Origin: Leptolyngbya iicbica LK
GTDB taxonomy: Bacteria > Cyanobacteriota > Cyanobacteriia > Phormidesmidales > Phormidesmidaceae
Direction: 5' to 3'
Assembly (NCBI RefSeq): GCF_004212215.1
Contig: NZ_QVFV01000004.1
Span: forward strand, 310,001 to 374,000
DNA length: 64,000 nucleotides
The number at the start of each line of letters is the position of its first letter. Within the stretch, counting starts at the first letter, position 1. This document shows positions 16,938-26,370 of this stretch, piece after piece. The notes under the pieces are model-generated. The model had not been told where the DNA came from and made no database searches. It worked only from the letters and a program-made list of their open reading frames with translations. The position numbers and the translations under genes are program-made.

Positions 16938-17693
16938 ATGTATGACGAAGACGAACTCACAATCATTGATCCAGACGCTGAGTTTGACGATCCGCTTGAT
17001 CAGATTGCGCCAGCTGGGGAAGCCACTGAAGAGCCTCAGGTCGATCCTGAGGAAATGTTGCAGTTGCTGAATTCGTCTCAGGCCCAGCAGCGGATGTTAG
17101 CGGCCCGGGCATTTTGTGAGCTCGAAGAGCCCCGGGCGGTGCCTCGTTTAATTGAATTGCTGAAAGATAGCTGTCCGTTGGTGCGGGTGAGTGCAGCCTA
17201 TGCCCTGGGGCGCAACTCCGATGCAACCGCGATCGCTCCCCTTATCGAACAACTCTATGACTGGAATGGTTATGTCCGCAAAGGCGTGGTTTGGGCTTTG
17301 GGCAATAGTCATACCCCCGCCGCTTTGCAGCCTTTAATCGAAGCGCTAAAAAATGATATTCCGGCGGTGCGACTCTGGGCGGCGAGTGCCCTGGCGCAAA
17401 TGATTAACGTGAATTATGAAACTGTGGTGGCTGCCTTGCCGCCGATTATTGAGGTGATGCGTCGCGATCCGATCGCCGCGGTACGGAGCAACTGTGCGTG
17501 GGCGATCGGGCAACTTTGTCGCGAATTACCGTCCAATGTGGTGTATGCGACTGCGATCGATGCATTGATTGAGACCTTTGCTGAAGAAGATGACCTCGGC
17601 GTTCGGGAAGATGCGCGCACCGCTATCTTAAATGTCGGTGATCCACGGGGGTTGCAAATTATTGAAGAACTGGAACAAGACGGCTGGTTTTAG
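16938..17693 (+). CDS. HEAT-repeat protein (PBS lyase-like repeats)
   Basis: A 251-residue soluble protein with an acidic first 45 residues, then at least five HEAT/PBS-lyase-type helical repeats. The repeating pattern is RAVPRLIELLKDSCPLVRVSAAYALG (near residue 70), then TAIAPLIEQL...VRKGVVWALG, LQPLIEAL...AVRLWAASALA and later VRSNCAWAIGQL. Such repeats bind proteins; in cyanobacteria some act as bilin lyases (CpcE/F type) but others have nothing to do with phycobilisomes. No phycobiliprotein genes are nearby, so a lyase role is not supported. No Shine-Dalgarno is evident. Confidence 0.85.
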   Translation: MYDEDELTIIDPDAEFDDPLDQIAPAGEATEEPQVDPEEMLQLLNSSQAQQRMLAARAFCELEEPRAVPRLIELLKDSCPLVRVSAAYALGRNSDATAIAPLIEQLYDWNGYVRKGVVWALGNSHTPAALQPLIEALKNDIPAVRLWAASALAQMINVNYETVVAALPPIIEVMRRDPIAAVRSNCAWAIGQLCRELPSNVVYATAIDALIETFAEEDDLGVREDARTAILNVGDPRGLQIIEELEQDGWF

Positions 17694-18470
17694 CCGCTGC
17701 TAAGAGCTGGTGTAAACCCAATGATGTGACGTCGTGATGGTGACCCAAGCCCCCTGAGTTGTCAATAAAGTCTCGATGAACCTCTCAAGCGTGCTACTGA
17801 TTGCAAATCGCGGGGCCGCGATGAACACTGTCAGCTGTTTTTTCAGCTTTAGGCTTATCCGTGAGGGACGCTTGGCAGCCAGGTGGGATTACAGCAGCCT
17901 TGGCTGTGAGAGACTTTTATCGACTGAGTGTGTTTGCTGTTGAGACGCTAAGCCAGTTGTGACAAGACTCCGGTGCCCTGTCATTGTCAGGGAATGCAAA
18001 ATCAATATTGCGCGCTGACTGTTACTGCTTGGTGTTCCTTGGGCAATATAACCGCAAATTCCCGTAGGGATGCATCCCCTAGACCCGTTACCCGCTGTTC
18101 CCGGAGGCTGTCAGTCTGGTTGGGCCAAGCTCAAGGGCTTGATGTTGGTTGGTTTGCTGTTGTCTTCGCAGCCACAATCAGGATTGTGAAATTGCCGCGT
18201 CGAAATGGCGATGAATAGACTGACCTGCAAATGCTTTCGACAGATTTACATAGACATCATCAAATTTTGACCAGAACTTTACTGCAACTTTAGAGAGAAC
18301 ACGGAGTTCATCGCGGTTTTCTTAGCTGTGTCCCCTAAAATAGTGTGGAACTTTAAGCCGGACGGTTTAACTCCCTGGCTTATTGCTACCTGAAAATCGC
18401 TACTAGAGTTTTGTTAGGTTACATGTGAAGCTCATTTGCCCATAGCCCTAGTTTCTTCGAATTAGCTACC
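17694..18470. other. Long intergenic region without a recognised gene
   Basis: About 780 bp. An 81-codon frame at 17973-18218 shows no signal or family pattern and I leave it out. I looked for tRNA, 6S-like and other structured RNA signatures and saw none that I can support. Confidence 0.5.
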
Positions 18471-18947
18471 ATGCCCCAGACTTATCGAGACGATGTGGCT
18501 ACCCCCCCTGTGAAGCAGCAATCTGATTCTGATCTAGACATCGTTTTGGACAAAATTAACAGTGGCAAGCTTTGGGTCGTTAATAGTCGGCGACGCAACG
18601 GTATTGTTGTTTATAAAAAATTTCATGCTGAGTTTGCTGGGCCAGGAGCCGCCGTGGGAGGGGCACTGGACACAAACTGTCAGGGCATCGCTCCCCTGGG
18701 TAACTTGTCTTTGGTGGAGCCAAAGTCTTACGAAGAGCAGCAAAAAGCGATCCGCATCCGGTTGCAGTGGGTGCGGTTAACTCAAAACTTTACGGATAAA
18801 CCTATTCCAGTAGAACGGGCACAGATGATTCTGGAGCAGTTTAAGACCTACTTCGACCAGGCCATCGTTGATAGCGTGCCGGATGAGGCGTTTTCGATGT
18901 TGGTGGGGGTGTTTCCTCGTACGGTGCGTCAAGCCCGTCGTCGATAG
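18471..18947 (+). CDS. Conserved protein of unknown function
   Basis: A 158-residue, mostly soluble protein with no signal peptide or membrane segment. The N-terminus is polar; the middle has LDKINSGKLWVVNSRRRNGIVVYKKF and a Gly/Ala-rich AGPGAAVGGALD; the C-terminus has a helical part (VERAQMILEQFKTYFDQAI) and ends in a basic PRTVRQARRR. Composition fits the neighbouring genes, so it is probably native. I do not recognise the family. It converges with hisC with only four bases between stop codons. Confidence 0.7.
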   Translation: MPQTYRDDVATPPVKQQSDSDLDIVLDKINSGKLWVVNSRRRNGIVVYKKFHAEFAGPGAAVGGALDTNCQGIAPLGNLSLVEPKSYEEQQKAIRIRLQWVRLTQNFTDKPIPVERAQMILEQFKTYFDQAIVDSVPDEAFSMLVGVFPRTVRQARRR

Positions 18948-18951
18948 GGTG

Positions 18952-20064
18952 TCAGGACTCTAAAGCTTGGTGCAAATTTGCTAAGGTGCGTTCATTTTCG
19001 GCGGGAGTCCCGATCGTAATGCGTAAGCCACCCCCCGTTTGTCGGATTTGCGTCCCCCGAGCGTAGAGTTGCTGAAACAGGTCATCGAGACGCTGAGTCG
19101 TTGGGCGGCAATAGAGAAAGTTAGCAGCACTGGGCCAGGTCTGCAGGCCGGGTAGGCTTTGCAAAGCTTGCCATAAGCGATCGCGCTCAGTTTGCACTTC
19201 TGCTACGGTCGTCAGGATGTCGGGGGCGTAGCGTAGGGCAATCAGGGCGGCGGCTTGCGAAAAGCTAGGCAGATTGTAGGGCAGTCGTACTTTTTCGAGA
19301 ATGGCGATGATCTCTGACGGAGCGATCGCATAGCCCACCCGATGAGCGGCTAACCGAAACGCTTTGGAAAACGTGCGGGTAATCAGCCAGTTCGGGCGGT
19401 TCAACGCCTCTGCCAAGGTACTGGCCTGACTGAATTCAAAATACGCTTCATCGACGACGACGAGAATGTCGGTGGGCAAATTGCGGAGCCAGTCTAATTC
19501 GGCGGGGGTTAAGCCATTGCCCGTGGGGGAGTTAGGGGAGACCATAAAGACCATCCGTACTGGGGTGGTGGCGGTGGCGATCGCTGTGTCAGCTGCCGCC
19601 AGATCCATCTCAAACGTTGCGGCATCGCGCCCCACCGACACCACATCCACCCCCAACGTTTGGGCCAATACCTTGTACATCGAAAAAGTCGGCTCAGCCA
19701 CCAAAATTGACCCTGAACGCCCCACACAAGTGGCAATCAACAATGAGCGGATCAGTTCGTCAGACCCGTTGCCCACCGTGACTTGATTCGCCGTCACCCG
19801 CAGTTTGGTCTCAGCAATGGCCTGACTCGCGTAGTTGGCGATCGCCGCCCGCAATTCTTCATGCCCGCCGTCGGGATAACGATTTGCCTGAATGACCTGT
19901 TGATATTCCCAGGCCAGCTTTTCTTTGAGCGGCGTGGGCAAATCATAAGAAGACTCGTTGGTATCGAGATGATCAACCCTGGCCGGTTGGGTTTGGACGT
20001 CAGTGATTGCGTGAGCACTGTAGGCGGCAAAGGCTTGCAAATCAGGACGAATAAAGGCTGACAT
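18952..20064 (-). CDS. hisC: Histidinol-phosphate aminotransferase
   Basis: PLP enzyme of histidine synthesis that converts imidazole acetol phosphate and glutamate to histidinol phosphate. The 370 residues are normal for class II HisC. Visible marks are LDTNESSYDLP (residues 33-43), the PLP-phosphate region TVGNGSDELI near 96, PNSPTGN near 177, VVDEAYFEF near 203, and the PLP lysine Lys234 in TRTFSKAFRLAAHRVGYA. No other his genes are close, as usual in cyanobacteria. Aromatic aminotransferase activity is also possible. Confidence 0.93.
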   Translation of the reverse strand: MSAFIRPDLQAFAAYSAHAITDVQTQPARVDHLDTNESSYDLPTPLKEKLAWEYQQVIQANRYPDGGHEELRAAIANYASQAIAETKLRVTANQVTVGNGSDELIRSLLIATCVGRSGSILVAEPTFSMYKVLAQTLGVDVVSVGRDAATFEMDLAAADTAIATATTPVRMVFMVSPNSPTGNGLTPAELDWLRNLPTDILVVVDEAYFEFSQASTLAEALNRPNWLITRTFSKAFRLAAHRVGYAIAPSEIIAILEKVRLPYNLPSFSQAAALIALRYAPDILTTVAEVQTERDRLWQALQSLPGLQTWPSAANFLYCRPTTQRLDDLFQQLYARGTQIRQTGGGLRITIGTPAENERTLANLHQALES

Positions 20065-20896
20065 AAAACAAAGGTGACGGACAGCAGAGTTATATTATCG
20101 CTCACCCCTCACCCGACCAAGATGCTTTTGTCGGGGTGGCATTTGCTGAGGTTCAGTTCATGCTAGTGGCAGATAGGCTATGCCGGATGATCTGGAATCT
20201 AATTCCGTTTAGCAAAATAACAGCATCTGCTAGTGAATGGCTGAGAGGAGGGGGCTAACTGAGGATATTCCCACTGCTTAGGGAGATCTCCAGAAACCAA
20301 AATACTCGGCTGCGGTGTATGACGCTGCGCTCATGACCCCCTACGAGTGGGCCATGCTTTTCCAGCAATCTCCTAAGTTGTAAACCATGGGCAAAACCAC
20401 CTTTGGAAGCCGCATCCCAAGGCGGCATTGCTGGGGCCGTTGAAATCAAATGTTATGCTAGGTAGACTTTGTTGAAACCGCCTAGTGTGGCGTCAAGGCG
20501 ATCAACTGGGGCAGCAACGGGCTTAGCCCGAATGCATAAAGTCCGCTCATCTTGGCTGGTTGACGGCTATTGGCGAGGCTGACTCACCCTAAAATGCCGT
20601 CTTGACGAAGCACTCGTGACTCAATAAAGCGATCGCTGATCCGCTGACAGCGACATCAGTAGACTCATCTAATTCCAGCAGGGGGATGCCGCCCGACCGG
20701 ACCAAACATTACAGTTAAGTTGACCGCGACTGGCTGGCATTGATGAATGTGGATTGTGCTTGTGAGACATCAATCAATTGGCTTTGAATTGCCCATCGGG
20801 GTGAGATCGGAATGGTCAGCAGTGACCGCTCCGATTATTGATCGTTCTGCCACCTGCTGCCGCTAGTCGGTCTCTAGCCCAGGCAGCACCCCCCTT
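20065..20896. other. Long intergenic region without a recognised gene
   Basis: About 830 bp between the divergent hisC and antiporter genes. It is large for a divergent promoter region. I see a short CGGGCT-T-AGCCCG palindrome near 20518-20530 but no gene, tRNA or riboswitch that I can name. Confidence 0.5.
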
Positions 20897-23023
20897 ATGG
20901 ACAACTCATTTGCCATTACGATTCAAATTGTCCTAACTGTGTTGGCAGGCATCAGCGCACAGGTTATTGGTGAGTACCTCAAAGTTCCCAGCATTATTTT
21001 TTTGCTGCTGTTTGGGATTGGGTTAGGCACTGATGGTGCTGGCCTCATCCGACCGTCAGATTTAGGCATCGGTCTCGAAGTTTTGGTGTCTCTGAGTGTT
21101 GCCCTGATTCTCTTCGAAGGGGGCCTGAGTTTAGAACTCAAAGAACTCGACAAAGTTTCCACGAGTCTCCGGAATTTGGTCACTACGGGTGTGTTCGTGA
21201 CGCTGCTGGGGGGTGGCATGGCGGCCCATTGGCTAGGCGAGTTTCCTTGGTCTCTGGCATTTTTGTACGCTTCGCTGGTGGTGGTCACAGGACCTACAGT
21301 GATCAACCCGCTGTTGCGACAAGTGCCCGTTGATCGCAAAGTCGCCACTCTGCTCGAAGGGGAAGGGGTGCTCATCGACCCCGTCGGGGCGATTTTAGCG
21401 GTGGTTGTGCTCGACATTATTTTGAACGGGGATGCCGATCCGCTATTGATCATCACAGGGTTGACCGTTCGCCTGGGCACAGGTGCGCTCATCGGTGGCC
21501 TGGGGGGCGTGTTATTGGGAATCTTCCTCAAGCAAACGCTGTTTTTGTCAGAAGAGCTCCGCAACCTCTTGGTGTTAGCCAGCGTCTGGGGCCTGTATGG
21601 CCTGGCGCAAGAAATTCAGGGGGAATCGGGCTTGATGGCCGCGGTGGTGGCCGGGATTATTCTGCGAGCCCTGTCGATTCCTGATGAGCGATTGCTGCGA
21701 CGATTCAAAGGGCAATTGACCATTTTGGCCGTCTCGGTGCTGTTCATTTTGCTTGCGGCAGATTTGTCGATCGCCAGTATCTTTGCGCTGGGTCGGGGCG
21801 CTGTGTTGACTGTGGCCGTGTTAATGCTGGTGGTGCGTCCTCTCAATATCGCCATCTGCACGGCCCCGAGTGACCTCAACTGGCGGCAAAAAGCCTTTTT
21901 AGGCTGGATCGCGCCTCGCGGCATCGTCTCCGCTTCGGTGGCGTCTTTATTTGCCATCTTGTTGACGGAGCGGGGTATTAGCGGTGGAGATGCCATCAAG
22001 GCGCTAGTGTTTCTGACCATCATTATTACGGTGCTGGCGCAAGGCCTCACAGCAGGGCTTTTGGCCAGAGGGTTAGGGCTAACCGGACATCGTGATGGCA
22101 GCGGGGCTGTTATTGTCGGGTGCAATCCCCTCAGTTTGCTCATCGCTCGGTTATTCAAAGAAAGTGGCGAAACGGTGACGCTCATTGACACCAATCCCGA
22201 GGCTTGCGAACCGGCAGCGCAAGAAAACCTGCCGGTCTTTGTGAATAGTGCGCTGGATACTGAAGTGCTGGAGGAGGCGGGGATCGGTTCGGCAGCAACT
22301 TTGCTGACCATTACGAACAATGGCGATGTCAATGTATTAGTGGCTCAGCAAGCCCAGGAAGAGTTTCAGCTGCCGCGCATTGTGGCGGTGATGCCCAAGG
22401 AAGATTTGGAGAAAGACGGGGCGACGGCGAATGCGTCGGCGAAAAAGAGTAAAAGCAGTAGCGCTCAAAAAGCGGCATCAGGCAAAGCGATCGCCCCCAA
22501 AACCATCGCCCTGAAGCTGTGGAACAATCACTTGCGGACTGGTGCGGTGCGGTTAGGAGAGACCCAGCTGCGATCGGATGGGGCGTTGATGCAGCGCGCT
22601 CACCTGCGGGCGCTCATTCGCAGTGGCGAGTTGATTCCCCTGGTGGTGAAGCGGAACAACCGCATGTGGGTGGCCCTGACGGAAGAAGATAACTGGAAGG
22701 CGGGCGATCGCTTGATTTATCTGCTGCATGATCCGAAGCCGAAGCTGCTGCAGCGCCTCTCGGGGGGCAGCCGACCCAACACACTCAATGTTGAAATTCT
22801 GCCTGCGGTGGAAGACGTGCCGTTGCCGACTAAAGTGAGCGAAGCGCCACCGCCTGACCCCGCTGTGATGGGGGCTGAGGCCAAGTCGACGAATGGGGCG
22901 AAGGCGGCAATCGCTCGCGCTAACAAAAATGTTGACGGGGAAACCAATGCTGGGAATGGGGGGGCACCGCCGCCGCCCCCGGACACGTCATCAGCTGAAA
23001 AGACGCCAGACCCTAGCAGCTAA
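20897..23023 (+). CDS. CPA1-type cation:proton antiporter with RCK domain
   Basis: A 708-residue Na+(K+)/H+ antiporter. The first 395 residues hold about twelve membrane segments with the CPA core, including VVVTGPTVINPLLRQ (near residue 134) and GEGVLIDPVGAILAVVVLD (near 155). A TrkA-N (RCK) Rossmann domain follows from VIVGCNPLSLLIARLF (near 410). A Lys/Ser/Ala linker (about 507-535) interrupts it and leads to another soluble domain, then a Pro/Ala/Gly-rich tail of about 65 residues. The RCK part suggests gating by nucleotide or ions. The last 11 bp overlap the convergent pgeF gene. Confidence 0.9.
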   Translation: MDNSFAITIQIVLTVLAGISAQVIGEYLKVPSIIFLLLFGIGLGTDGAGLIRPSDLGIGLEVLVSLSVALILFEGGLSLELKELDKVSTSLRNLVTTGVFVTLLGGGMAAHWLGEFPWSLAFLYASLVVVTGPTVINPLLRQVPVDRKVATLLEGEGVLIDPVGAILAVVVLDIILNGDADPLLIITGLTVRLGTGALIGGLGGVLLGIFLKQTLFLSEELRNLLVLASVWGLYGLAQEIQGESGLMAAVVAGIILRALSIPDERLLRRFKGQLTILAVSVLFILLAADLSIASIFALGRGAVLTVAVLMLVVRPLNIAICTAPSDLNWRQKAFLGWIAPRGIVSASVASLFAILLTERGISGGDAIKALVFLTIIITVLAQGLTAGLLARGLGLTGHRDGSGAVIVGCNPLSLLIARLFKESGETVTLIDTNPEACEPAAQENLPVFVNSALDTEVLEEAGIGSAATLLTITNNGDVNVLVAQQAQEEFQLPRIVAVMPKEDLEKDGATANASAKKSKSSSAQKAASGKAIAPKTIALKLWNNHLRTGAVRLGETQLRSDGALMQRAHLRALIRSGELIPLVVKRNNRMWVALTEEDNWKAGDRLIYLLHDPKPKLLQRLSGGSRPNTLNVEILPAVEDVPLPTKVSEAPPPDPAVMGAEAKSTNGAKAAIARANKNVDGETNAGNGGAPPPPPDTSSAEKTPDPSS

Positions 23024-23804
23024 CGATGCCAGACCACTGCACCTTTTTTTCACGGGTGCGGCGATAAGAGAAGAAGCGCTCAGGCTCCTGAAACGTGCAG
23101 TGAGGGGCGATCGCCACGTGTTCATCCGGAATGCCCAGGGCCGTAAGTTGCAACGCATTGATGCGTCTGACATCAAGCCGCACCCGTCCTTCCTGGGGAT
23201 CTGGCAACACTGGCGGCTCTGGGAGATCTTGTAAATAAGCGATCAGGTCTTGGTCATCTAGCGAGGCGATCTCGGTATCCAGGCCCACCAGCGATCGCCC
23301 GACTTCAGCTGCGACATGGGTGGTCACTTGGTACACCGTGCCTGCGATCGCGGGACCCATCGCAATGCGTAAATGTGACAGCTCACTGCCCTGGGCCTGC
23401 ATTTTGGCGATCGTCGTCGGCACAATGCTGAGCGCAGTGCCACGCCAACCCGCATGAACGGCCGCGACTTGTCCCGTTTGTGTATCGGCAATTAAGACGG
23501 GGGTGCAGTCGGCGGTGCAGACCCAAACCGCTTGGTGGGGTGCCAAACTCATGACCGCATCAGCAGCCGGCAACTCTTCACTCTCGTCGCTGACGGCGGG
23601 CAACTCTGGCGGCGTTAAAACATGATTGCCATGCACCTGTTTGGCGCGATAGGCCGGGCGATCGCTGCCTAACTGCTGACTCAAGGCATCGGGCAGGTGA
23701 GGCCAAGATTGCCGCGTAAAAAAGCCATGGGGCCAACGACTCAGCAGGGATGTGGTCAGGTAAGCATGTTCAGTGTCTTCAGACCAATGCCACGAATGAT
23801 TCAT
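23013..23804 (-). CDS. pgeF: Peptidoglycan editing factor PgeF (YfiH)
   Basis: A 263-residue multicopper-oxidase-like YfiH/DUF152 protein, an amidase that removes L-Ser wrongly placed in peptidoglycan precursors. Metal-binding and family motifs: KQVHGNHVL (near residue 57), WVCTADCTPVLIADTQTG (near 95), and VAAVHAGWRGT (near 112), which together place the catalytic His and Cys. The C-terminus ERFFSYRRT is also conserved. Older databases call it laccase or polyphenol oxidase. Its 3' end overlaps the antiporter gene. Confidence 0.92.
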   Translation of the reverse strand: MNHSWHWSEDTEHAYLTTSLLSRWPHGFFTRQSWPHLPDALSQQLGSDRPAYRAKQVHGNHVLTPPELPAVSDESEELPAADAVMSLAPHQAVWVCTADCTPVLIADTQTGQVAAVHAGWRGTALSIVPTTIAKMQAQGSELSHLRIAMGPAIAGTVYQVTTHVAAEVGRSLVGLDTEIASLDDQDLIAYLQDLPEPPVLPDPQEGRVRLDVRRINALQLTALGIPDEHVAIAPHCTFQEPERFFSYRRTREKKVQWSGIVSC

Positions 23805-24204
23805 AAACCCCTGGAAATCAAAACTTCACCAGTGTAACGGTAATCTTGCTGCTCACCTGACCAGTCGCGATCGCCGCCTGCCTCACTGTTGGGCTATCAA
23901 TTGCCGCCATCGTGATAGCAAGGGGCCAGTCTTCTTCAAAGGCATCATCGCAGTTAACGGATGGCTGAGGCCTAACTTTAAAATAGTGATGGGGACACCG
24001 CCGAAACTAGGCTGCATCCCCATCAAACTTTTCTTATGAGCTAGAGTCTTTATTGCGCTTGACTCCATATTATTGACCCTATAATCACCGATGCTGGCCG
24101 TGTGTCGAAGGTTTTGTAATTTTGTCTTTATATTTCGCCTTTGCGAAGGTTTGCAAAGATCGGTGACTTACTGCAAAGGCTCTTAAGATTTCTTAAGTCA
24201 AGAT
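23805..24204. other. Intergenic region between pgeF and yqeG
   Basis: 400 bp, somewhat A+T-rich at the end. A perfect TATAAT lies at about 24079-24084, but without a matching -35 at normal spacing. CTTAAG-ATTT-CTTAAG (24182-24197) is a small palindrome just after the yqeG stop. No gene is supported. Confidence 0.4.
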
Positions 24205-24726
24205 TCAAGGTTCGGAATGCAAGGATACTCCAAGAATTTGAGAGAGCCACACCTCTGTTGATCGCACCAAATATTTGCCCGGTTTGCCCATAGGGGGCAC
24301 CATCGGCTCGACCAGAATCGTAAACATGCCGAGGCGATTCCCCGCCAACACGTCGGTAAAGAGGCGATCGCCGACCATGGCAATGTGTTCGATGGGTAAC
24401 TGCATGGCCTCGGCGGCGCGTCTGAGCTTGCGGCGTGAGGGTTTGCGCGCCCCAGTGATGTAAGGCGCGGATAAGCTTTCGGCAATCCGGCGAATGCGGG
24501 TTTCGTTTAAGTTGTTGCTGACGAGCCAAATGGGCACTTGTGCCTGCAGCGTCGCAAACCAGGCTTGAACTTCGTCGGTGGTCTCAGCTTCTCGAATGGG
24601 GACCAGAGTTTCGTCAACGTCGAGCACGAGCCCTTTGAGGCGATGCTGTTCAATTAGCTCCAGGCTAATGCCTAACACTGGCTGACCCAGCACCAGATTA
24701 GGCTGCAATTTATGACTGCACATCAC
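24205..24726 (-). CDS. YqeG family HAD IIIA-type phosphatase
   Basis: A 173-residue haloacid dehalogenase-superfamily phosphatase. The nucleophile motif is LVLDVDETLVP with Asp36 and the general acid Asp38; motif II is WLVSNN near residue 86; motif III/IV is KPSRRKLRRA followed by MVGDRLFTDVLAGNRLGM. Length and the N-terminal PNLVLGQPVLGISLELIEQHRLKGL fit YqeG. In plants and yeast, relatives dephosphorylate phosphatidylglycerol phosphate; a similar role in making PG, the thylakoid phospholipid, is plausible but inferred. Confidence 0.88.
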   Translation of the reverse strand: MMCSHKLQPNLVLGQPVLGISLELIEQHRLKGLVLDVDETLVPIREAETTDEVQAWFATLQAQVPIWLVSNNLNETRIRRIAESLSAPYITGARKPSRRKLRRAAEAMQLPIEHIAMVGDRLFTDVLAGNRLGMFTILVEPMVPPMGKPGKYLVRSTEVWLSQILGVSLHSEP

Positions 24727-24872
24727 ACTCGGGCTCCCATCTTAAGGACTCAAGAATACATAAAATTGGTCAGTGAATGGCCGCGACGGCGATTCTAACT
24801 GATTAAATTCCAAAAACGAAATGTTGTTGACCATGTGTGTCCTCAGCATATCGACTCATGGCCTGACCGACA

Positions 24873-25979
24873 CTAAGGATTGATGCCATCGATCGCATCC
24901 CGAATCTGGGCCTGAGCCGCCTCATGTTCGGCCAACGTGCGACTAAACACATGGGTCCCGTCGTAACGAGCCACAAAATACAAAAATTCCGTCGGGGGCG
25001 GATTCAGACTCGCTTCTAGGCTGGGTAGGCCCGGATTGGCGATCGGCGTCGGCGGCAACCCGACATTGATATAGGTGTTGTAAGGCGAAGGCGTGTTGAC
25101 TTGGGCCAGGGTGAGCGGCTGCTCCGGCGTTTGCGTCACGCCCAAGCCATATTCTACGGTCGGATCAGCCCCCAGTGGAATTTCCTCGGCGAGACGTCGA
25201 TTGAAGACTGCCGCAATTTCTGACCGCTCTTCAGGAATCACGGCTTCGCGTTCGACAATGCTGGCCAGGGTGACCCACTCCAGCAACGAAAAGTCGGAGT
25301 TGCCTTGTTGGTATACAGGCAGGGCGATCGCCTCAAACCGTTCCAACATCAAATCGCGCATCCCTTCGGGGGTGACGGATTCTGCCGGTAGCAAATAGGT
25401 ATCGGGATAGAGAAACCCTTCTAAATGGGGGATGGCTTGGGGCAGCCAGGGAAAGCGATCGCGGGGCACCTGCTCGGTGGCGGTGAGAAAAGCTTGAGCC
25501 GAGAACGCACCGCGCTCTTCAAACGCTGCCGCCATCTGCTCGCGCGTCCAACCTTCGGGAATGGTAAACGCCGTCTGCAACACATCGCCGGAGCGAATTT
25601 GGCTGGCGATTTCTTGTAGCGATTGCGTGGGCGATAGGGCGTAAGTGCCCGCCTGGTAGGTGACATCTTGCTGCAAATCTTGCCAGCGGCTCCAAAAGTT
25701 CCACGCGACGTGAGAGCGAATCAGCCCCGCTGCCTCTAAATCACGACCAATTTGTTGACCAGAGGTGCCTGGCGAAATCTGAATCTGTACGGTATCAGTG
25801 GTACTGTCGGTTTCGGATTCGGTTGCCGGGGCGATCGGTGCAGTGGCCCAGCTCCACCAAGCCCAGCCCTGCCAACCCGCCAAGCCCAAGGCCACAGGCA
25901 GCAGTAAAAAGAAAAATAGAAGCTTGGGAAGACGAGAAGCCATTGCGTTTGCCGTTAGCGAATGAATGCGACGTGCCAA
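24873..25979 (-). CDS. mltG: Endolytic transglycosylase MltG
   Basis: A single-pass inner-membrane enzyme that cuts nascent glycan strands and sets their length. One membrane segment (LLFFFLLLPVALGLAGW, near residue 20) precedes a LysM-like part (QIQISPGTSGQQIGRDLEAAGLI) and the YceG catalytic domain. There the motif LASIVEREAVIPEERSEIAAVFNRRL carries the catalytic Glu, and LGADPTVEYGLG and SPYNTYINVGLPPTPIANPG are strongly conserved. The start could be the ATG at 25943 (MASRLPKL), which leaves a more usual membrane anchor. It follows yqeG in reverse order with a 146-bp gap. Confidence 0.92.
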   Translation of the reverse strand: MARRIHSLTANAMASRLPKLLFFFLLLPVALGLAGWQGWAWWSWATAPIAPATESETDSTTDTVQIQISPGTSGQQIGRDLEAAGLIRSHVAWNFWSRWQDLQQDVTYQAGTYALSPTQSLQEIASQIRSGDVLQTAFTIPEGWTREQMAAAFEERGAFSAQAFLTATEQVPRDRFPWLPQAIPHLEGFLYPDTYLLPAESVTPEGMRDLMLERFEAIALPVYQQGNSDFSLLEWVTLASIVEREAVIPEERSEIAAVFNRRLAEEIPLGADPTVEYGLGVTQTPEQPLTLAQVNTPSPYNTYINVGLPPTPIANPGLPSLEASLNPPPTEFLYFVARYDGTHVFSRTLAEHEAAQAQIRDAIDGINP

Positions 25980-26223
25980 CGTCGGCTATTTTAGCCCGTT
26001 ATAGGGGCTAATCAAGGCAACTCTGTTGATGGGGGCGCTGTGAGACGATATATGAGGGGGAGATCGCTCCAAATCTCTCTGAGAACCGACACGATCGGCA
26101 GCTAAATAATTGCAGATCGTTCAAGAATTACCGACCTTTGTGGTCACCTTCGCAAAGCAATATAGCTAGACAACCAAAACCAGCCGATAGCTTAAACGTG
26201 TAAGAGAAAGTGAGTTCTGAAAA

Positions 26224-26297
26224 CGGGCCTGACGGGATTCGAACCCGCAACTTCCGCCGTGACAGGGCGGTGCTCTAACCAATTGAACTACAGGCCC
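26224..26297 (-). tRNA. trnD-GTC: tRNA-Asp (GTC)
   Basis: A 74-nt cloverleaf on the minus strand. The acceptor stem is GGGCCTG/CAGGCCC with discriminator G, as expected for tRNA-Asp. The D arm contains AGTTCAATTGGTTAGAGCA, the anticodon loop CTGTCAC carries GTC, and the T arm GCGGGTTCGAATCCCGT is perfect. CCA is not encoded. Confidence 0.97.
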
Positions 26298-26370
26298 TTG
26301 GATTGGGCGATCTATATCTTGTCTTTGAATGGACACTTTGTCAAACGTTTTGGAAAAGATTTTTGGGGGG

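Noticed and set aside
17973-18218. 81-codon frame in the 780-bp gap before the conserved unknown gene
   Set aside because: Cys- and Trp-rich chance-like translation without a start signal; I also considered a 6S-type RNA here but could not fold a convincing one.
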